Shown: positions 1-8,901 of the stretch, in pieces
Numbering within the stretch: the first letter of the stretch is position 1
Layout of the letters: every line of letters begins with the position of its first letter
DNA from: Hyphomicrobiales bacterium
GTDB lineage: Bacteria; Pseudomonadota; Alphaproteobacteria; Rhizobiales; Beijerinckiaceae
DNA: 46,515 nucleotides
Direction of reading: 5' to 3'
NCBI GenBank assembly: GCA_003963405.1
Contig: RXIY01000037.1
Coordinates: forward strand, 1 to 46,515
Notes under the pieces: generated by a model
Database searches by the model: none
The model's input: the letters and a program-made list of their open reading frames with translations, nothing else
What the model was told of the DNA's origin: nothing
Translations under genes and position numbers: made by a program

Positions 1-1
1 T

Positions 2-412
2 GTTCCGCTGAACACCGTCGCCTTCGCGACCTTGCCCAACATATTGCGAACCGAGGGCGCCGCAATGCTCACCCTTGTAAGAAACATCGGCAGCTCTGTC
101 GGCATTTCGATCGTGATCGCCCAATTGACCCAGGGAACGATCCAAGCCCATGCGCGTCTCGTCGAATTTGTGACGCCCTTCACGGGGGCCCTGGACGCCG
201 TTGGTCCAAGAGTTCAGTTCGACGTCATGACCGACGAGGGTCGCGCCATGCTCGACGCTCTCGTCTCGCAACAAGCCGCGATCATTGCTTATTCAGGCGA
301 CTTCCGGCTGTTGAAATTTCTCTTGATCGCCACACTTCCGCTCGTTCTGACGCTTGGTTCGTCGAAATCGCCGACGCGTTCAGACCCGCAAGTCGATCTG
401 GCGCTGGAGTGA
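2..412 (+). CDS. MFS drug exporter of the DHA2 (EmrB/QacA) type, C-terminal part
   Basis: The reading frame is open from the window edge, so the 5' end lies outside. The visible 136 residues begin PLNTVAFATLP and continue with NILRTEGAAMLTLVRNIGSSVG, the conserved segment before the late membrane helices of 14-helix DHA2 exporters. A hydrophobic stretch near the C-terminus (FLLIATLPLVLTL) fits the final helix. Such proteins exchange protons for drugs or other small molecules across the inner membrane and pair with an HlyD-type adaptor and an outer-membrane factor. A TolC-like gene starts 22 bp after this stop, which supports an EmrAB-TolC-type tripartite pump; the adaptor would lie upstream. 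The substrate cannot be told. The family call is firm and the exact subclass less so. Confidence 0.85.
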   Translation, partial: VPLNTVAFATLPNILRTEGAAMLTLVRNIGSSVGISIVIAQLTQGTIQAHARLVEFVTPFTGALDAVGPRVQFDVMTDEGRAMLDALVSQQAAIIAYSGDFRLLKFLLIATLPLVLTLGSSKSPTRSDPQVDLALE

Positions 413-434
413 AAATGCAAGGCAAGAGATCGTT

Positions 435-1891
435 ATGAAGACGGAGACGGAGACCATACGGACCGTTTGCCGCTTTGCCCGCTGCACGGAGACGCTCTTT
501 TTCGCCATGGCGCTCGGCGGCTTATTAATCGGAATGACTGGACCGCTCTCGGCGGAGACGCTCCGTTCGTCACTTGCCCGCGCCTATGCGGGCAACCCGG
601 ACCTCAACCAGAGCCGCGCGGCCGTCCGCGTGCGCGACGAGGATGCGCCGAAGGCGCTGGCGGGGATGCGCCCCAAGGCCAATATTCAGGCGTCGGCCGG
701 GCCTCAATACGCCAATCTGCGATTCCCGGGGGGCGCAATCCGGATACCGGGAAGCGCCAATACACCATCGAGGAATACACGGGGTGGCCGCGCGGCACGA
801 CCTTGAACCTCCAGCAGAATATTTTCGACGGCAACCGTACCGAGAACTCCGTGAAACAGGCGGAGTCGAACGTCTTCGCCGCCCGCGCCACCATGCGCCT
901 CACCGAGCAGGCGATCCTGCAGAACGGGGCCACCGCCTACATGAACGTGCTGCGCGACACGGCCGTAATGAATCTGCGGAAGAACAACATCGCCGTGCTG
1001 GAGCAGCAGCTCAAGCAGACCCGCGACCGTTTCCAGGTCGGCGAGGTGACGCGCACAGACGTCGCCCAGGCCGAGGCGTCGCTGGCGCAGTCGCGTTCCG
1101 AGTTTTACGCCGCGCAGGCGCAACTCAAGAACAGCATCGCCAATTACCGGCAGATCATCGGCGACGAGCCGAAAAATCTTCAGCCGGGCGCCTCCGTCGA
1201 GCCGCTGCTCCCCAAATCGCTGAACGACTCCATTCAGATCGCACTGGTCGAGCATCCGGGCGTTGTCTCGGCGCTGCATCAGGTCGATGCGGCCGAGCTT
1301 GCCGTGAAGGTGGCTGAAAGCGCGCTGATGCCAAATCTTTCGGTCAACGCGCAGGTCTCCAACCAGTACGACTCCTTCCTAGGCATCCCCGGCACCCGCC
1401 AGTTTTCGGCGCTGGCGGCGGCCCAGCTCAACATTCCGCTCTACCAGGGCGGCGCGGAATACGCCTCCATCCGTCAGGCCAAGGAACAGGTAGGACAGGC
1501 GCGCCTCAACGCCGATCTGCAACGCGACAGCGTGCGCGCCAGCGTGGTGTCGAGCTACGGTCTGCTCGAGACGGCGAAAGCCTCGATCATCTCCGGGCAG
1601 GCGGCCGTGAAGGCGGCGGAGACGGCGCTCGCGGGCGTCCGGGAGGAAGCCAAGGTCGGGCAGCGCACCACGCTGGACGTGCTGAACGCGCAGCAGGCGC
1701 TGCTGAATGCGCGCGTGAGCCTCGTCATCTCCCAGCGCGACCGCGTCGTGGCCTCCTATGCGGTGCTCGGCTCGATTGGCCGACTTTCTGCACAGGAACT
1801 TGATCTAAACGTAAGTTTGTATGATCCGGCAATCCATTACGAGCAGGTGAAGACCAAGTGGTGGGGCACGGACACGCCGGACGGGCGTTAG
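435..1891 (+). pseudogene. TolC-family outer-membrane efflux protein, frameshifted
   Basis: The protein is the outer-membrane channel of a type I secretion or efflux system. The N-terminal part (start ATG 435, signal-like hydrophobic stretch FFAMALGGLLIGMTGPLSAE, then LRSSLARAYAGNPDLNQSRA) is in one frame and ends prematurely at 806. The rest, from about 725 to the stop at 1891, is in another frame and carries TolC features: EYTGWPRGTTLNLQQNIFDG, the repeated helical QAEASLAQSRSEFYAAQAQL segment and a second repeat ending LDVLNAQQALLNARV. The frames meet around the G-run at 727-732, and adding one base there would restore a protein of about 485 residues. So it is either a real 1-nt deletion or a homopolymer sequencing error. 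It follows the MFS exporter by 22 bp and probably shares its transcript. Confidence 0.85.
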
Positions 1892-2134
1892 CATAAGGAA
1901 ATCCAAGCCGGCGACACAAACAAGGATGCGGGTCGGGAAGCGCCTTCCGCGGCGCTAGAGCGTTACTCAGGTGACGCGCTGATCGGCCGCGAGATCTAAA
2001 ACCGGCGGGGACGAGCACGAAGGGGCGTTCGTTTCTGCCTCCCGGAGAGGCGGCGACGCCCTTCATGGCTTGCCGACTGCTGGCACGCCCTGGCGGAATC
2101 TTTTCTCTCCTTTCCTAACCGTCGGAGGGCTCCC

Positions 2135-2926
2135 TTGCGACTCCCAACCTATTTCATCTCCCATGGCGGCGGGCCATGGCCCTGGATGCCAGAATGGCGA
2201 CGACGGTTCGCCGACCTCGAAGCCTCGCTTGCCCGGATTCCGAAGGAGTTGCCTGCTAAACCGAAGGCCGTGCTCGTCATCTCAGGCCACTGGGAAGGGC
2301 CCGATTTTGCCGTCATGTCGGCAAGCCGGCCGCCGATGATCTATGATTACTCCGGTTTTCCGCCGGAAACGTATCGCGTCGTCTACCCGGCTCCGGGCGC
2401 GCCTGGCATCGCTGTGAAGGCAGCAGAACTGATCCGCGCGGCCGGTCTGCCGACGCGGCTCGATGACACGCGAGGGTTTGACCACGGCGCCTTCGTCCCG
2501 CTCTACATCATGTATCCGAATGCCGAGACGCCAGTCTTACAGCTCTCGCTGCAATCAGGCTACGATCCCGCCAGGCACTTCGCGCTTGGACGGGCCCTCG
2601 CCCCTCTACGAACAGAAGGCGTGCTTATCATCGGCTCTGGCTTGAGCTATCACAACCTCGCGCTATTCGGACCGGGAGCCCGAACGCCTTCGGAGACCTT
2701 CGATAAGTGGCTATCCGATGCGCTGTCCAGTGCGCCGGAGCGACGCTCTGCCTCCGTGATGGCCTGGGAGCAGGCTCCTTATGCCCGCGTCTGCCATCCG
2801 CGCGAGGATCACTTGGCTCCCCTTTTCGTCGCGCTGGGCGCAGCTGAAAATGACACGGCGACGCAGACCTATCATGAGCGGGGTCTGTTCGGGGGCGTCA
2901 CAGCCACGAGCTATCGGTTCGGATAG
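2135..2926 (+). CDS. DODA-type extradiol ring-cleavage dioxygenase (class III, YgiD-like)
   Basis: The 263 residues match the class III extradiol dioxygenase/4,5-DOPA dioxygenase family, soluble enzymes that use a non-haem metal to open catechol-type rings. Visible signatures are the N-terminal SHGGGP (metal-ligand His), VISGHWEG (second His), FDHGAFVPL and, late in the protein, HPREDHLAPLFVALGAA. The length is normal for the family. The start is TTG 2135, chosen because a good ribosome site (GGAGGG, 2124-2129) lies 5 bp upstream and no better codon is near. It stands alone, with noncoding sequence on both sides. The substrate is unknown; some bacterial homologues have unclear physiological roles. 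Confidence 0.88.
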   Translation: MRLPTYFISHGGGPWPWMPEWRRRFADLEASLARIPKELPAKPKAVLVISGHWEGPDFAVMSASRPPMIYDYSGFPPETYRVVYPAPGAPGIAVKAAELIRAAGLPTRLDDTRGFDHGAFVPLYIMYPNAETPVLQLSLQSGYDPARHFALGRALAPLRTEGVLIIGSGLSYHNLALFGPGARTPSETFDKWLSDALSSAPERRSASVMAWEQAPYARVCHPREDHLAPLFVALGAAENDTATQTYHERGLFGGVTATSYRFG

Positions 2927-3237
2927 CAGCGCAACACAATGCATTTAGACATTCCGAACTGTAAAGCTCACGAAACGGCCTCGCTCTTACGCACCACTAC
3001 ACGCTGACGATTGCCTTGCGGAACCTCATCAACGACGCCGCGACGAAGATTGCGCTGATCGCCGTCATCACGCGCTGGATGATTTGTCCGCTGGGCAATC
3101 GAATGCGTGCGATCGAAAGGGTTGTCCATCCCTTGTAGCGGGTTTCGACATTCAAAAGTTCGTTTTACATCACGAACACCGCCACGTGTGAGGGATGAAG
3201 GAAACCTCGCAGCGAATGGATCCTCGCCTGCTCGCCG
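2927..3237 (+). other. Intergenic stretch without a supported gene
   Basis: No convincing gene is seen in these 311 bases. A short minus-strand reading (about 2990-3105) encodes a hydrophobic run like GQIIQRVMTAISAIFVAASL, which could be the remnant of a membrane protein's last helix, but it has no start and I cannot name it. The neighbouring 3.2-3.75 kb stretch holds two gene relics, so this whole interval looks like decayed DNA. Confidence 0.4.
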
Positions 3238-3435
3238 TCAGCAGGTCACATGCATGAGGCCGACCTTTCTCTTGCGCATCTCGTTGAACGAATGAATGGC
3301 TTCAGGCGTCGGCTGGAGCAGGACGGCGCAACCTTTTTTGCTCAAATATTCGCTAGCCTCAGGAGAAAGGCGCACGTTGTCGTGTTGGCCTGTTCCAACG
3401 ATCACGACTTCGCAACGACCGAATACGAGACTGGC
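3238..3435 (-). pseudogene. C-terminal relic of an Mth938-like (DUF498) domain protein
   Basis: The minus-strand frame ending at 3238 reads LVFGRCEVVIVGTGQHDNVR, then LSPEASEYLSKKGC, and ends KVGLMHVTC. This is the pattern of the C-terminal half of Mth938/NDUFAF3-like proteins (V-IVGTG, PEA-EYL-KKGI, AALxHLTC at the end). The N-terminal half, which should hold another 40 to 60 residues of conserved fold, is missing: upstream residues are unrelated low-complexity sequence. The fragment therefore looks like a 5'-truncated gene. The function of the family in bacteria is unclear. A plus-strand reading frame covering the same bases looks like its shadow. Confidence 0.6.
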
Positions 3436-3550
3436 GCCCGCGCCGAGACCAGTTATAGTAACGCCTCCGCTAGCATCGCAGGGGGAGGAGTGGCGGGAAG
3501 AGGGCGGATGAACGGCGTCGCGAGCATAATCGAACTGCTGAACGCACGCC

Positions 3551-3742
3551 ATGACGACGCGGCATTGGCGGCGGCCCCCTTCAAACGGCCCGACGGCTCG
3601 ATCGATTTCACGCCGCTACGCTTGGAACCAACCCCGACGGCGGCAGCTGTTCGCTCGGGCGCGTATACCTCTACTCCATGGGGCTAACGCCGGTCGCTGG
3701 TCGTGGTTCGTCGTCGTCGCGATGGACGGCCGCGCCCAGTAA
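3551..3742 (+). pseudogene. Decayed paralogue of the small NAGRW protein encoded at 8902-9216
   Basis: The frame at 3551 starts MTTRHWRR, as the intact protein does (MTRRNWRR). The next frame then reads FKRPDGSIDF, like FKRPDG in the intact copy. A third frame reads RVYLYSMG (compare RIYRYLYG), and the first frame resumes with GANAGRWSWFVVVAMDG (compare GANAGRWFWMVLIAPDG). The relic ends at a stop soon after and lacks the last third. At least two frame changes are needed to read through. This shows that the replicon once had two members of this small family and that one is dead. Confidence 0.7.
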
Positions 3743-3956
3743 ACAGGCGCGCGAGACACTGGGAAGCCCGAGCGCACCCACTCTTGACCGAGGCAGTTTG
3801 GCAAGTCTTTTGTAAGTGATACAAGCACGGTGTTTCGTTCGCCTGGGCCGCCAAAGCGTAACCTTAACCACAACTGCGGTTTAGCTCCCGAATCCACCTA
3901 TCCTCCTCGAATCTGCAACGCCGCTTACGCGGGCGCTTCTTGAACGGAGATCGAGA

Positions 3957-4802
3957 ATGAGCATTGAAGCGATGCTATTGGTAATCACTTTCTGCGTGAT
4001 CATTTTCCCAGTAGCACGCCAACGATACGTCGAGGTTTTGCGGCGCAGAGCGATTTTTGCAATTGAGAAGCAGCGGCATACGCGGGTGATTTCATTGATC
4101 CACCGTGAGGAGTCGATCAATCTTTTCGGAATCCCGGTCGTCAAATTCTTGAACATGAATGATCTCGAAGAGATCATGCGCGGCATTCATTTGACAGACC
4201 CCGAGACGCCCATCGATTTTATACTTCACACGCCAGGCGGACTTTATCTCGCCGCTACCCAGATCGCGCGAGCTTTGAAAGACCACGCTGGAAAAGTGAC
4301 AATTTTCGTGCCCCATTACGCAATGTCCGGAGGAACTCTTATCGCTCTCGCAGCTAACGAAATCATTATGTCCCCCCATGCAGTTCTGGGACCTATCGAC
4401 CCTCAGATCGACGACCTTCCGGCAGCGTCGATCCTCAAGGTGATTCAGCGAAAGCCAATTGCTGAAATTGATGATGACACGATTATACTCGCCGATCTTG
4501 CTGAAAAGGCCATTTCTCAGCTCGGAGATATTGTTGGGGAACTATTAGCCGATAAACTCGACGCGTCAGCGATTGAAATGGTGTCAGAAAGTCTCACGAG
4601 TGGGGCCTGGACACATGACTTTGCGATCACGTATCGGCAGGCAAAAAAGCTTGGTCTGCCGGTGACGACGAACATCCCCAATGAAATTCTCGACCTAATC
4701 GCTCTATATCCTCAACCCATTATTGGAACGCCAAGCGTTGAATATCTTCCGAACACCACTCGGCGAGGGAACGCGGCGAAAACCGATCCATCGCGGAAAT
4801 AA
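3957..4802 (+). CDS. SDH-family Clp-fold serine protease, membrane-anchored
   Basis: The 281-residue product belongs to the SDH/SppA-like serine proteases with a Clp/crotonase fold, predicted to cleave membrane-associated or exported peptides. One N-terminal membrane segment (residues 5-20, AMLLVITFCVIIFPVA) anchors it. The oxyanion-type motif ILHTPGGLYLAA lies at 89-100, and the likely nucleophile is Ser124 in PHYAMSGGTLIALAANEI. These are followed by GPIDPQ, as in the family. The start ATG 3957 is preceded by GAACGGAGA, an acceptable ribosome site. It is a single gene between debris on the left and a convergent CapA gene on the right. The physiological target is unknown. Confidence 0.85.
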   Translation: MSIEAMLLVITFCVIIFPVARQRYVEVLRRRAIFAIEKQRHTRVISLIHREESINLFGIPVVKFLNMNDLEEIMRGIHLTDPETPIDFILHTPGGLYLAATQIARALKDHAGKVTIFVPHYAMSGGTLIALAANEIIMSPHAVLGPIDPQIDDLPAASILKVIQRKPIAEIDDDTIILADLAEKAISQLGDIVGELLADKLDASAIEMVSESLTSGAWTHDFAITYRQAKKLGLPVTTNIPNEILDLIALYPQPIIGTPSVEYLPNTTRRGNAAKTDPSRK

Positions 4803-4917
4803 ACTGAAAGTCAGCTTCGGCGCCGGCCGTCTTTTGGCGCCCGGTTGCAGCAGGCGCCTTCGGGTCGAGGAGAATAAGACGGGCTCAGCACGGTCGCCGC
4901 AAAACCCCTAAGGCGCG

Positions 4918-6042
4918 TCAGACGGTTTGGTCCCGCCAGGAAAGCGCGAGCCGCTCACCGGAGCTCGAAGAGACGCGCGCGCCCAGTTTGCGGCTTTCGT
5001 GGTCAAGTTTGTGTTGAAGCCAACCGACATCCGCCGTAGTTGGCCGGCTTAGACGAAACCCTCTGATTTGCAGTGGCGTCATCTCGAGCGCATGCAGGAA
5101 GCCCGTCCCTGCCTCAACTTCGACGAAATACATCAACGCCAAATCCCCTCTATATTCCTCGTAGCCGGAAATTCCCTCGTAATCATTCAGAAAATCGCCA
5201 CTTCCATAAAGGATGAGGCGATCACGGTAGACCTCAATCCCTTTCGGATGGTGCGAGGAATGGCAATGCAACACAGAAATTGGTGTGTCGTCAATCAATC
5301 GATGAGCAAAGTTTCGATCTTCATCGGAAACCTCATAGCCCCAGTTCGGTCCACAGTGCACGGAAAGAACGACGACGTCGCCGGGTTCGACCCTGCGCGA
5401 TATTGAATGAACAATCCGCGATACATTGCGCTCCGAAAAACTCGTCAACAGCGCAATACCGGCGACATCAGATTTCGCTGCCCAGCTCATTGGCGCTCCA
5501 CTCGAGACGCAAGCGCAGGAAAAAATGAGGACGCGTCCTCTGCCGGGAATTTCGAACGTCGCTGGCGCCCAAGCATCTGCCAGGCCGCGCCCGGCCCCGG
5601 CGAATTTTATTCTTAACCGTTGGAGGGTCTCGAGCGTATCGAATAAACCCTCCCGTCCCCAATCCAGGACATGGTTATTGGCGAGCACGCAACAGTCCAC
5701 GCCCGCAGAAGTCAGGCAGCCGGCGTTCTCCGGGCTCATTCGGTAATTTATGCCCTTGGGGAAATAGCTTTCGCTTCGCGTGATGCTTGTCTCTAGGTTG
5801 ATGATGCGCAGGTCAGGTTTCGCGCGCTCGAACTCCGGGAGCGCTGCGCCCCAGATATAAGGAAACGGCGCGGATCTCGGAATTTCGCCATGCGCATCCT
5901 CCGCAAGTCTCACATATCCTTCGGCCGAGGCCATATATTCCTCGTGAAGACGGGGGTTGCAGGGATAGGGCAGGATTTGGTCGACGCCACGTCCCGTCAT
6001 TACATCCCCGCAAAGGAACAGCTTGATCGAGGGGGAACGCAT
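4918..6042 (-). CDS. CapA-family protein (PGA_cap metallophosphatase-like fold)
   Basis: The 374-residue product matches the CapA/PgsA family, calcineurin-like phosphoesterase relatives first known from poly-gamma-glutamate capsule synthesis and now seen widely. Visible signatures are LFLCGDVMTGRGVD near the N-terminus, LRIINLETSITRSE, VLANNHVLDWG, VVVLSVHCGPNWGYE, VLHCHSSHHPKGIE and LILYGSGDFLNDYEG. No signal peptide or membrane segment is seen, unlike classical PgsA, so this version is probably cytoplasmic. No capB or capC is nearby, so a capsule role is not supported. The gene converges with the protease gene to its left. ATG 6042 is used; no strong ribosome site is seen. Confidence 0.85.
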   Translation of the reverse strand: MRSPSIKLFLCGDVMTGRGVDQILPYPCNPRLHEEYMASAEGYVRLAEDAHGEIPRSAPFPYIWGAALPEFERAKPDLRIINLETSITRSESYFPKGINYRMSPENAGCLTSAGVDCCVLANNHVLDWGREGLFDTLETLQRLRIKFAGAGRGLADAWAPATFEIPGRGRVLIFSCACVSSGAPMSWAAKSDVAGIALLTSFSERNVSRIVHSISRRVEPGDVVVLSVHCGPNWGYEVSDEDRNFAHRLIDDTPISVLHCHSSHHPKGIEVYRDRLILYGSGDFLNDYEGISGYEEYRGDLALMYFVEVEAGTGFLHALEMTPLQIRGFRLSRPTTADVGWLQHKLDHESRKLGARVSSSSGERLALSWRDQTV

Positions 6043-6136
6043 TCATTCAGGTCCTGGATGTTCCATCTCGCCAGAGAGGCGCCTTGCGCAAGACACCCCC
6101 CGCGTCATGGCCTTGATTGAGCGATGTTATCCCTCT

Positions 6137-6766
6137 TCACTGGTCCGCGTCCGGGGTGGACTCGACGCTGGAAGCGGAAGGGGCGCGCTCTGCGAGCGGC
6201 GCCGACGCGAGAACTTGGTAGCCCGTCGCGCCGGCAGGCGGCGATCGGAAGAGCTCAACGGATTCGACATATTGCACGAAGGACAGCGGCCGGTCGATCG
6301 GGTGTCGGCGCGCGATCGCCGCGCCATTTCCGCGAAGACGGGCAAGCGTGATATGCGGCCGAAATGGCCGGTCGTCGTTTTGGCCGAACAGATCGAGAAG
6401 CGCGCCCCGCAAGGCTACGGCCTCATCCGGCGCCGCGCACTCCGCCCATAACAGGCGAGGCCGTTTCGCCTCCGGGCCATAATTGAGGCGCCGCAACTCG
6501 AGTGGGAATGGGCCGAATTTAGAGACAATCAAACGCATCTTCTGGATTGCTTCATCTATCGACATTTCATTCCACGGAGGAACCATCGTGAGATGAACAT
6601 CTCCAGGCGAGACGAATTTGACCTGTTCCTCCCGCAGCTCTTTTACGAGCCTCGCCAGTTGATCGGAGATGTCGGGCGCTATCTTAACCCCTAGAAAGAC
6701 GCGCATCCCTTGAGGCGGTTTTCCGACACCGCTCGCAATCGCGTGGTCGTGTTCATTTTCCGGCAT
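6137..6766 (-). CDS. thpR: RNA 2',3'-cyclic phosphodiesterase (2H family, ThpR/LigT-like)
   Basis: The product is a 2H phosphoesterase that opens 2',3'-cyclic phosphates on RNA ends, leaving 2'-phosphates; some members also ligate 2',5'-linked RNA in vitro. Both H-x-T motifs are present: DVHLTMV and RPHITLARL. The N-terminal RVFLGVKIAPDISDQLARL is typical. The body is about 185 residues, normal for ThpR. ATG 6766 follows GAGGTAG; an internal ATG at 6706 (MRVFLGV) gives the more typical N-terminus and is an alternative start. The C-terminal tail is acidic and unconserved. It is divergent from the THUMP gene, 53 bp apart, and near an RNA cyclase gene, suggesting shared work on RNA termini. Confidence 0.85.
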   Translation of the reverse strand: MPENEHDHAIASGVGKPPQGMRVFLGVKIAPDISDQLARLVKELREEQVKFVSPGDVHLTMVPPWNEMSIDEAIQKMRLIVSKFGPFPLELRRLNYGPEAKRPRLLWAECAAPDEAVALRGALLDLFGQNDDRPFRPHITLARLRGNGAAIARRHPIDRPLSFVQYVESVELFRSPPAGATGYQVLASAPLAERAPSASSVESTPDADQ

Positions 6767-6819
6767 CTACCTCGAAGCCTTCAGGCTTTCCCCGAGTTCT
6801 CGTTTTAAGGAAGCAGTCG

Positions 6820-7359
6820 ATGAAGGACTGGAACGTCGTCATTACCATCTATCAGGATGGCTATAAACGGGCGCTCCGCGCTTTGCGAGAATTTGGCGCC
6901 GTCACCGGTAGCCCCTACCACAATGTGCTTGTTATGACCGTCGCCGATCCTTTGGCGCTGCTCGAGTCCATGGAAAAGCGTACGGCGGAGGCGCCCGCCC
7001 TGCTTGACGCGATCTCGCGGATCGCCCCGGCGCTCGGCAATTTCGATTTTGTGTCTGCCGATGATTTTCGGCAAAAAGCCAGGGAGAGGCTGCTCCAATG
7101 GGCGCCACGACTGGCGGGGCGCTCCTTTCACGTGCGCTTTCACCATCGCGGAACCGCTTCCGACCTGCCGACGCCAGACGTTGAGCGCTTTATGAATGAC
7201 GCCCTCTTGGAGGCCTTGAGGCAAGCAGGAACGCCCGGCTCGATTTCTTTTTCCGATCCCGAGGTCATCATCGCGATTGACACGCTCGACCGTCGCGCCG
7301 GCCTGGGCCTATGGAGCCGGGAGGATCTCGCCCGCCATCGCCTGTTGCGGCCGGACTAG
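6820..7359 (+). CDS. THUMP-domain RNA-binding protein
   Basis: The 179-residue product has an N-terminal alpha/beta region (MKDWNVVITIYQDGYKRALR) and a C-terminal THUMP-like domain at about 80-175 (RSFHVRFHHRG, then DVERFMNDALLEAL, then VIIAIDTLDRRAGLGLWSRE). THUMP domains bind the acceptor end of tRNA and usually sit in front of a modifying enzyme. Here no catalytic domain follows, so it may deliver RNA to a partner. ATG 6820 is preceded by AAGGA eight bases upstream. It lies between the ThpR-like gene (divergent) and rtcA (convergent, 28 bp between stops). The domain call is fairly secure; the partner and substrate are inference. Confidence 0.75.
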   Translation: MKDWNVVITIYQDGYKRALRALREFGAVTGSPYHNVLVMTVADPLALLESMEKRTAEAPALLDAISRIAPALGNFDFVSADDFRQKARERLLQWAPRLAGRSFHVRFHHRGTASDLPTPDVERFMNDALLEALRQAGTPGSISFSDPEVIIAIDTLDRRAGLGLWSREDLARHRLLRPD

Positions 7360-7387
7360 TCTCCGCCGTGAGAAGACGCGCCGCCAA

Positions 7388-8509
7388 TCACCTCGGCGCC
7401 CGGCAGGGGCGCGGGGCAACCCGGACGTGGCGCGGCCGCCCGGAGTCGACCGTGATGTCGGCGACGCCGAATTGGCCGATCGTCCAGGCGTTTGTCAGAA
7501 GGTGCGCCGTTGGTTCCGCCACAGTAAAGGTCGAAGGGCCTGTCGCGAGCGCGAGCGGCGCCAGCAATTGATCAGACAGAAAGGGCTCGACCGCCGCCCC
7601 CGAAACATGGTGCTCGAAGAAGGCGGCGACCGCCGCATCCGCGACGGCCTCGGATGGCTTCCCCAATCGACCGAGCGCGGAAAAGCTTACCGCCAACGCC
7701 TCATACTCGGCGGTCAGAAATATGCCGGCTCCCGGGCAAGCGGCGCTAACGCATCGCGCCTTGATGTCGACCGGGACGCCAAGCGCGCAGAGCGACTCCC
7801 GCGCCCGGTCGGCCATGCGCTGCGGAATGTGTTCCGGAAGGTTCGCCGCGGCGGCGCGACCGGCGATGCGCCGCAAGGGACCGCGCCGGACCAGCGTGAG
7901 CGGCATCGGCGGGTTTGCGCCGCGCTCCACCCGCGCCGGAGCGATCCGACACGCCACTTCGCCGCCGCCCGCCGGGCGCCAGCCCCAACGGTTCAGTTGG
8001 GCGTCGAAGCAAAAGCCCATTTGTCGCAACGCCGGCAAATAGGAATTGGCAAAATGGTCGAAGGGCGGCGACAAGTCGACATGCGTTCCTCCACGCGCCA
8101 GCAGGGTGGAGGCGCCCTCGGCAAGCGCCAGCGGAAGAACGAGCGTTTGAAGGATGAGAGTCACCGAGCCGGCGCTGCCGCGTTCCGCTGTTGCGGCGAC
8201 GTCGAAAACGTAATCGCCGCTCCTTCCGGCGTGGCCGGGAGCGAAGGTGAGCTCGGTCGAGCCAAGCGCGTCTCCGGAAACAGCCGCGCCACTGATCGCC
8301 GCCGCCGCTCTCACCGCCGCAAGATGTTGCGGGCGCAGGCCGGGATTGCGTCGGTTGGCGCGGATGTTTTCGAGGCGAAAGCCGCGCGCCGTCACGATCG
8401 AGAGACTGAGCGCGGTCCTCAAAATCTGGCCGCCGCCTTCGCCGTGCGAGCCATCGATGACGCGAAGTTCCGCCGACCGTATCCCGTGTGCAGAACCATC
8501 AGCTGGCAA
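7388..8509 (-). CDS. rtcA: RNA 3'-terminal phosphate cyclase RtcA
   Basis: RtcA uses ATP to convert an RNA 3'-phosphate to a 2',3'-cyclic phosphate through an enzyme-histidine-AMP intermediate. The family start IDGSHGEGGGQILRTALSLS is present, as are RANRRNPGLRPQHLAA and the late PTAHLLTNAW, whose His is the nucleotidyl acceptor by analogy with E. coli RtcA. The length of about 373 residues is slightly above the usual 340. The start appears to be TTG 8509, six bases after the stop of a small acidic ORF; no ATG or GTG lies between it and the conserved start. No rtcB ligase or rtcR regulator is in the window. The neighbours (ThpR and THUMP) also concern RNA ends. Confidence 0.92.
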   Translation of the reverse strand: MPADGSAHGIRSAELRVIDGSHGEGGGQILRTALSLSIVTARGFRLENIRANRRNPGLRPQHLAAVRAAAAISGAAVSGDALGSTELTFAPGHAGRSGDYVFDVAATAERGSAGSVTLILQTLVLPLALAEGASTLLARGGTHVDLSPPFDHFANSYLPALRQMGFCFDAQLNRWGWRPAGGGEVACRIAPARVERGANPPMPLTLVRRGPLRRIAGRAAAANLPEHIPQRMADRARESLCALGVPVDIKARCVSAACPGAGIFLTAEYEALAVSFSALGRLGKPSEAVADAAVAAFFEHHVSGAAVEPFLSDQLLAPLALATGPSTFTVAEPTAHLLTNAWTIGQFGVADITVDSGRPRHVRVAPRPCRAPR

Positions 8510-8515
8510 GACTGT

Positions 8516-8716
8516 TTATTCCTCGAAGATCGGGGACTCCGTTTCGTCGGTTTCGAGCTGTTCGACTGGCTCGTTCCCCGTCTCGGGAAGCTCCCGCTCC
8601 ACATCCGCCATTTCTGTTTCGATGAGTTTCGGAGCCTCGTCTTCGCCTTCGGAATAGGCGTCGGGCCGCTTCGGCTTTCTGGGCCCGCGCATGTTCGTTG
8701 TCGCTTCTCGCCACAT
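8516..8716 (-). CDS. Small acidic hypothetical protein upstream of rtcA
   Basis: This 66-codon frame (a second ATG at 8692 gives 58) ends six bases before the TTG start of rtcA and would be transcribed with it. The product is basic at the start (MRGPRKPKRPDAYSEGEDEA) and then strongly acidic, rich in Glu, Asp and Pro, with no hydrophobic core, so it is probably disordered. I do not recognise a family. The positional coupling to an rtcA that begins with a weak TTG codon suggests a real leader gene, but composition alone could make such an ORF by chance. Confidence 0.45.
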   Translation of the reverse strand: MWREATTNMRGPRKPKRPDAYSEGEDEAPKLIETEMADVERELPETGNEPVEQLETDETESPIFEE

Positions 8717-8901
8717 GGGATGACCTCGTTGCTTTCATTTGCGGCGTTTGCGCCTAAGGGACTAGCATACCAACAATCATGCGACGTGAGAAATGAAGCC
8801 CCTCGATCCGCTCGACCTATGGCGTTGGCGTGCCTTGTAGCTTGCGCCCGCGCCCTCGGGCGCGTGTTTCCGTTTTGGCCGGGCCGGCCTATCATCCCGG
8901 C

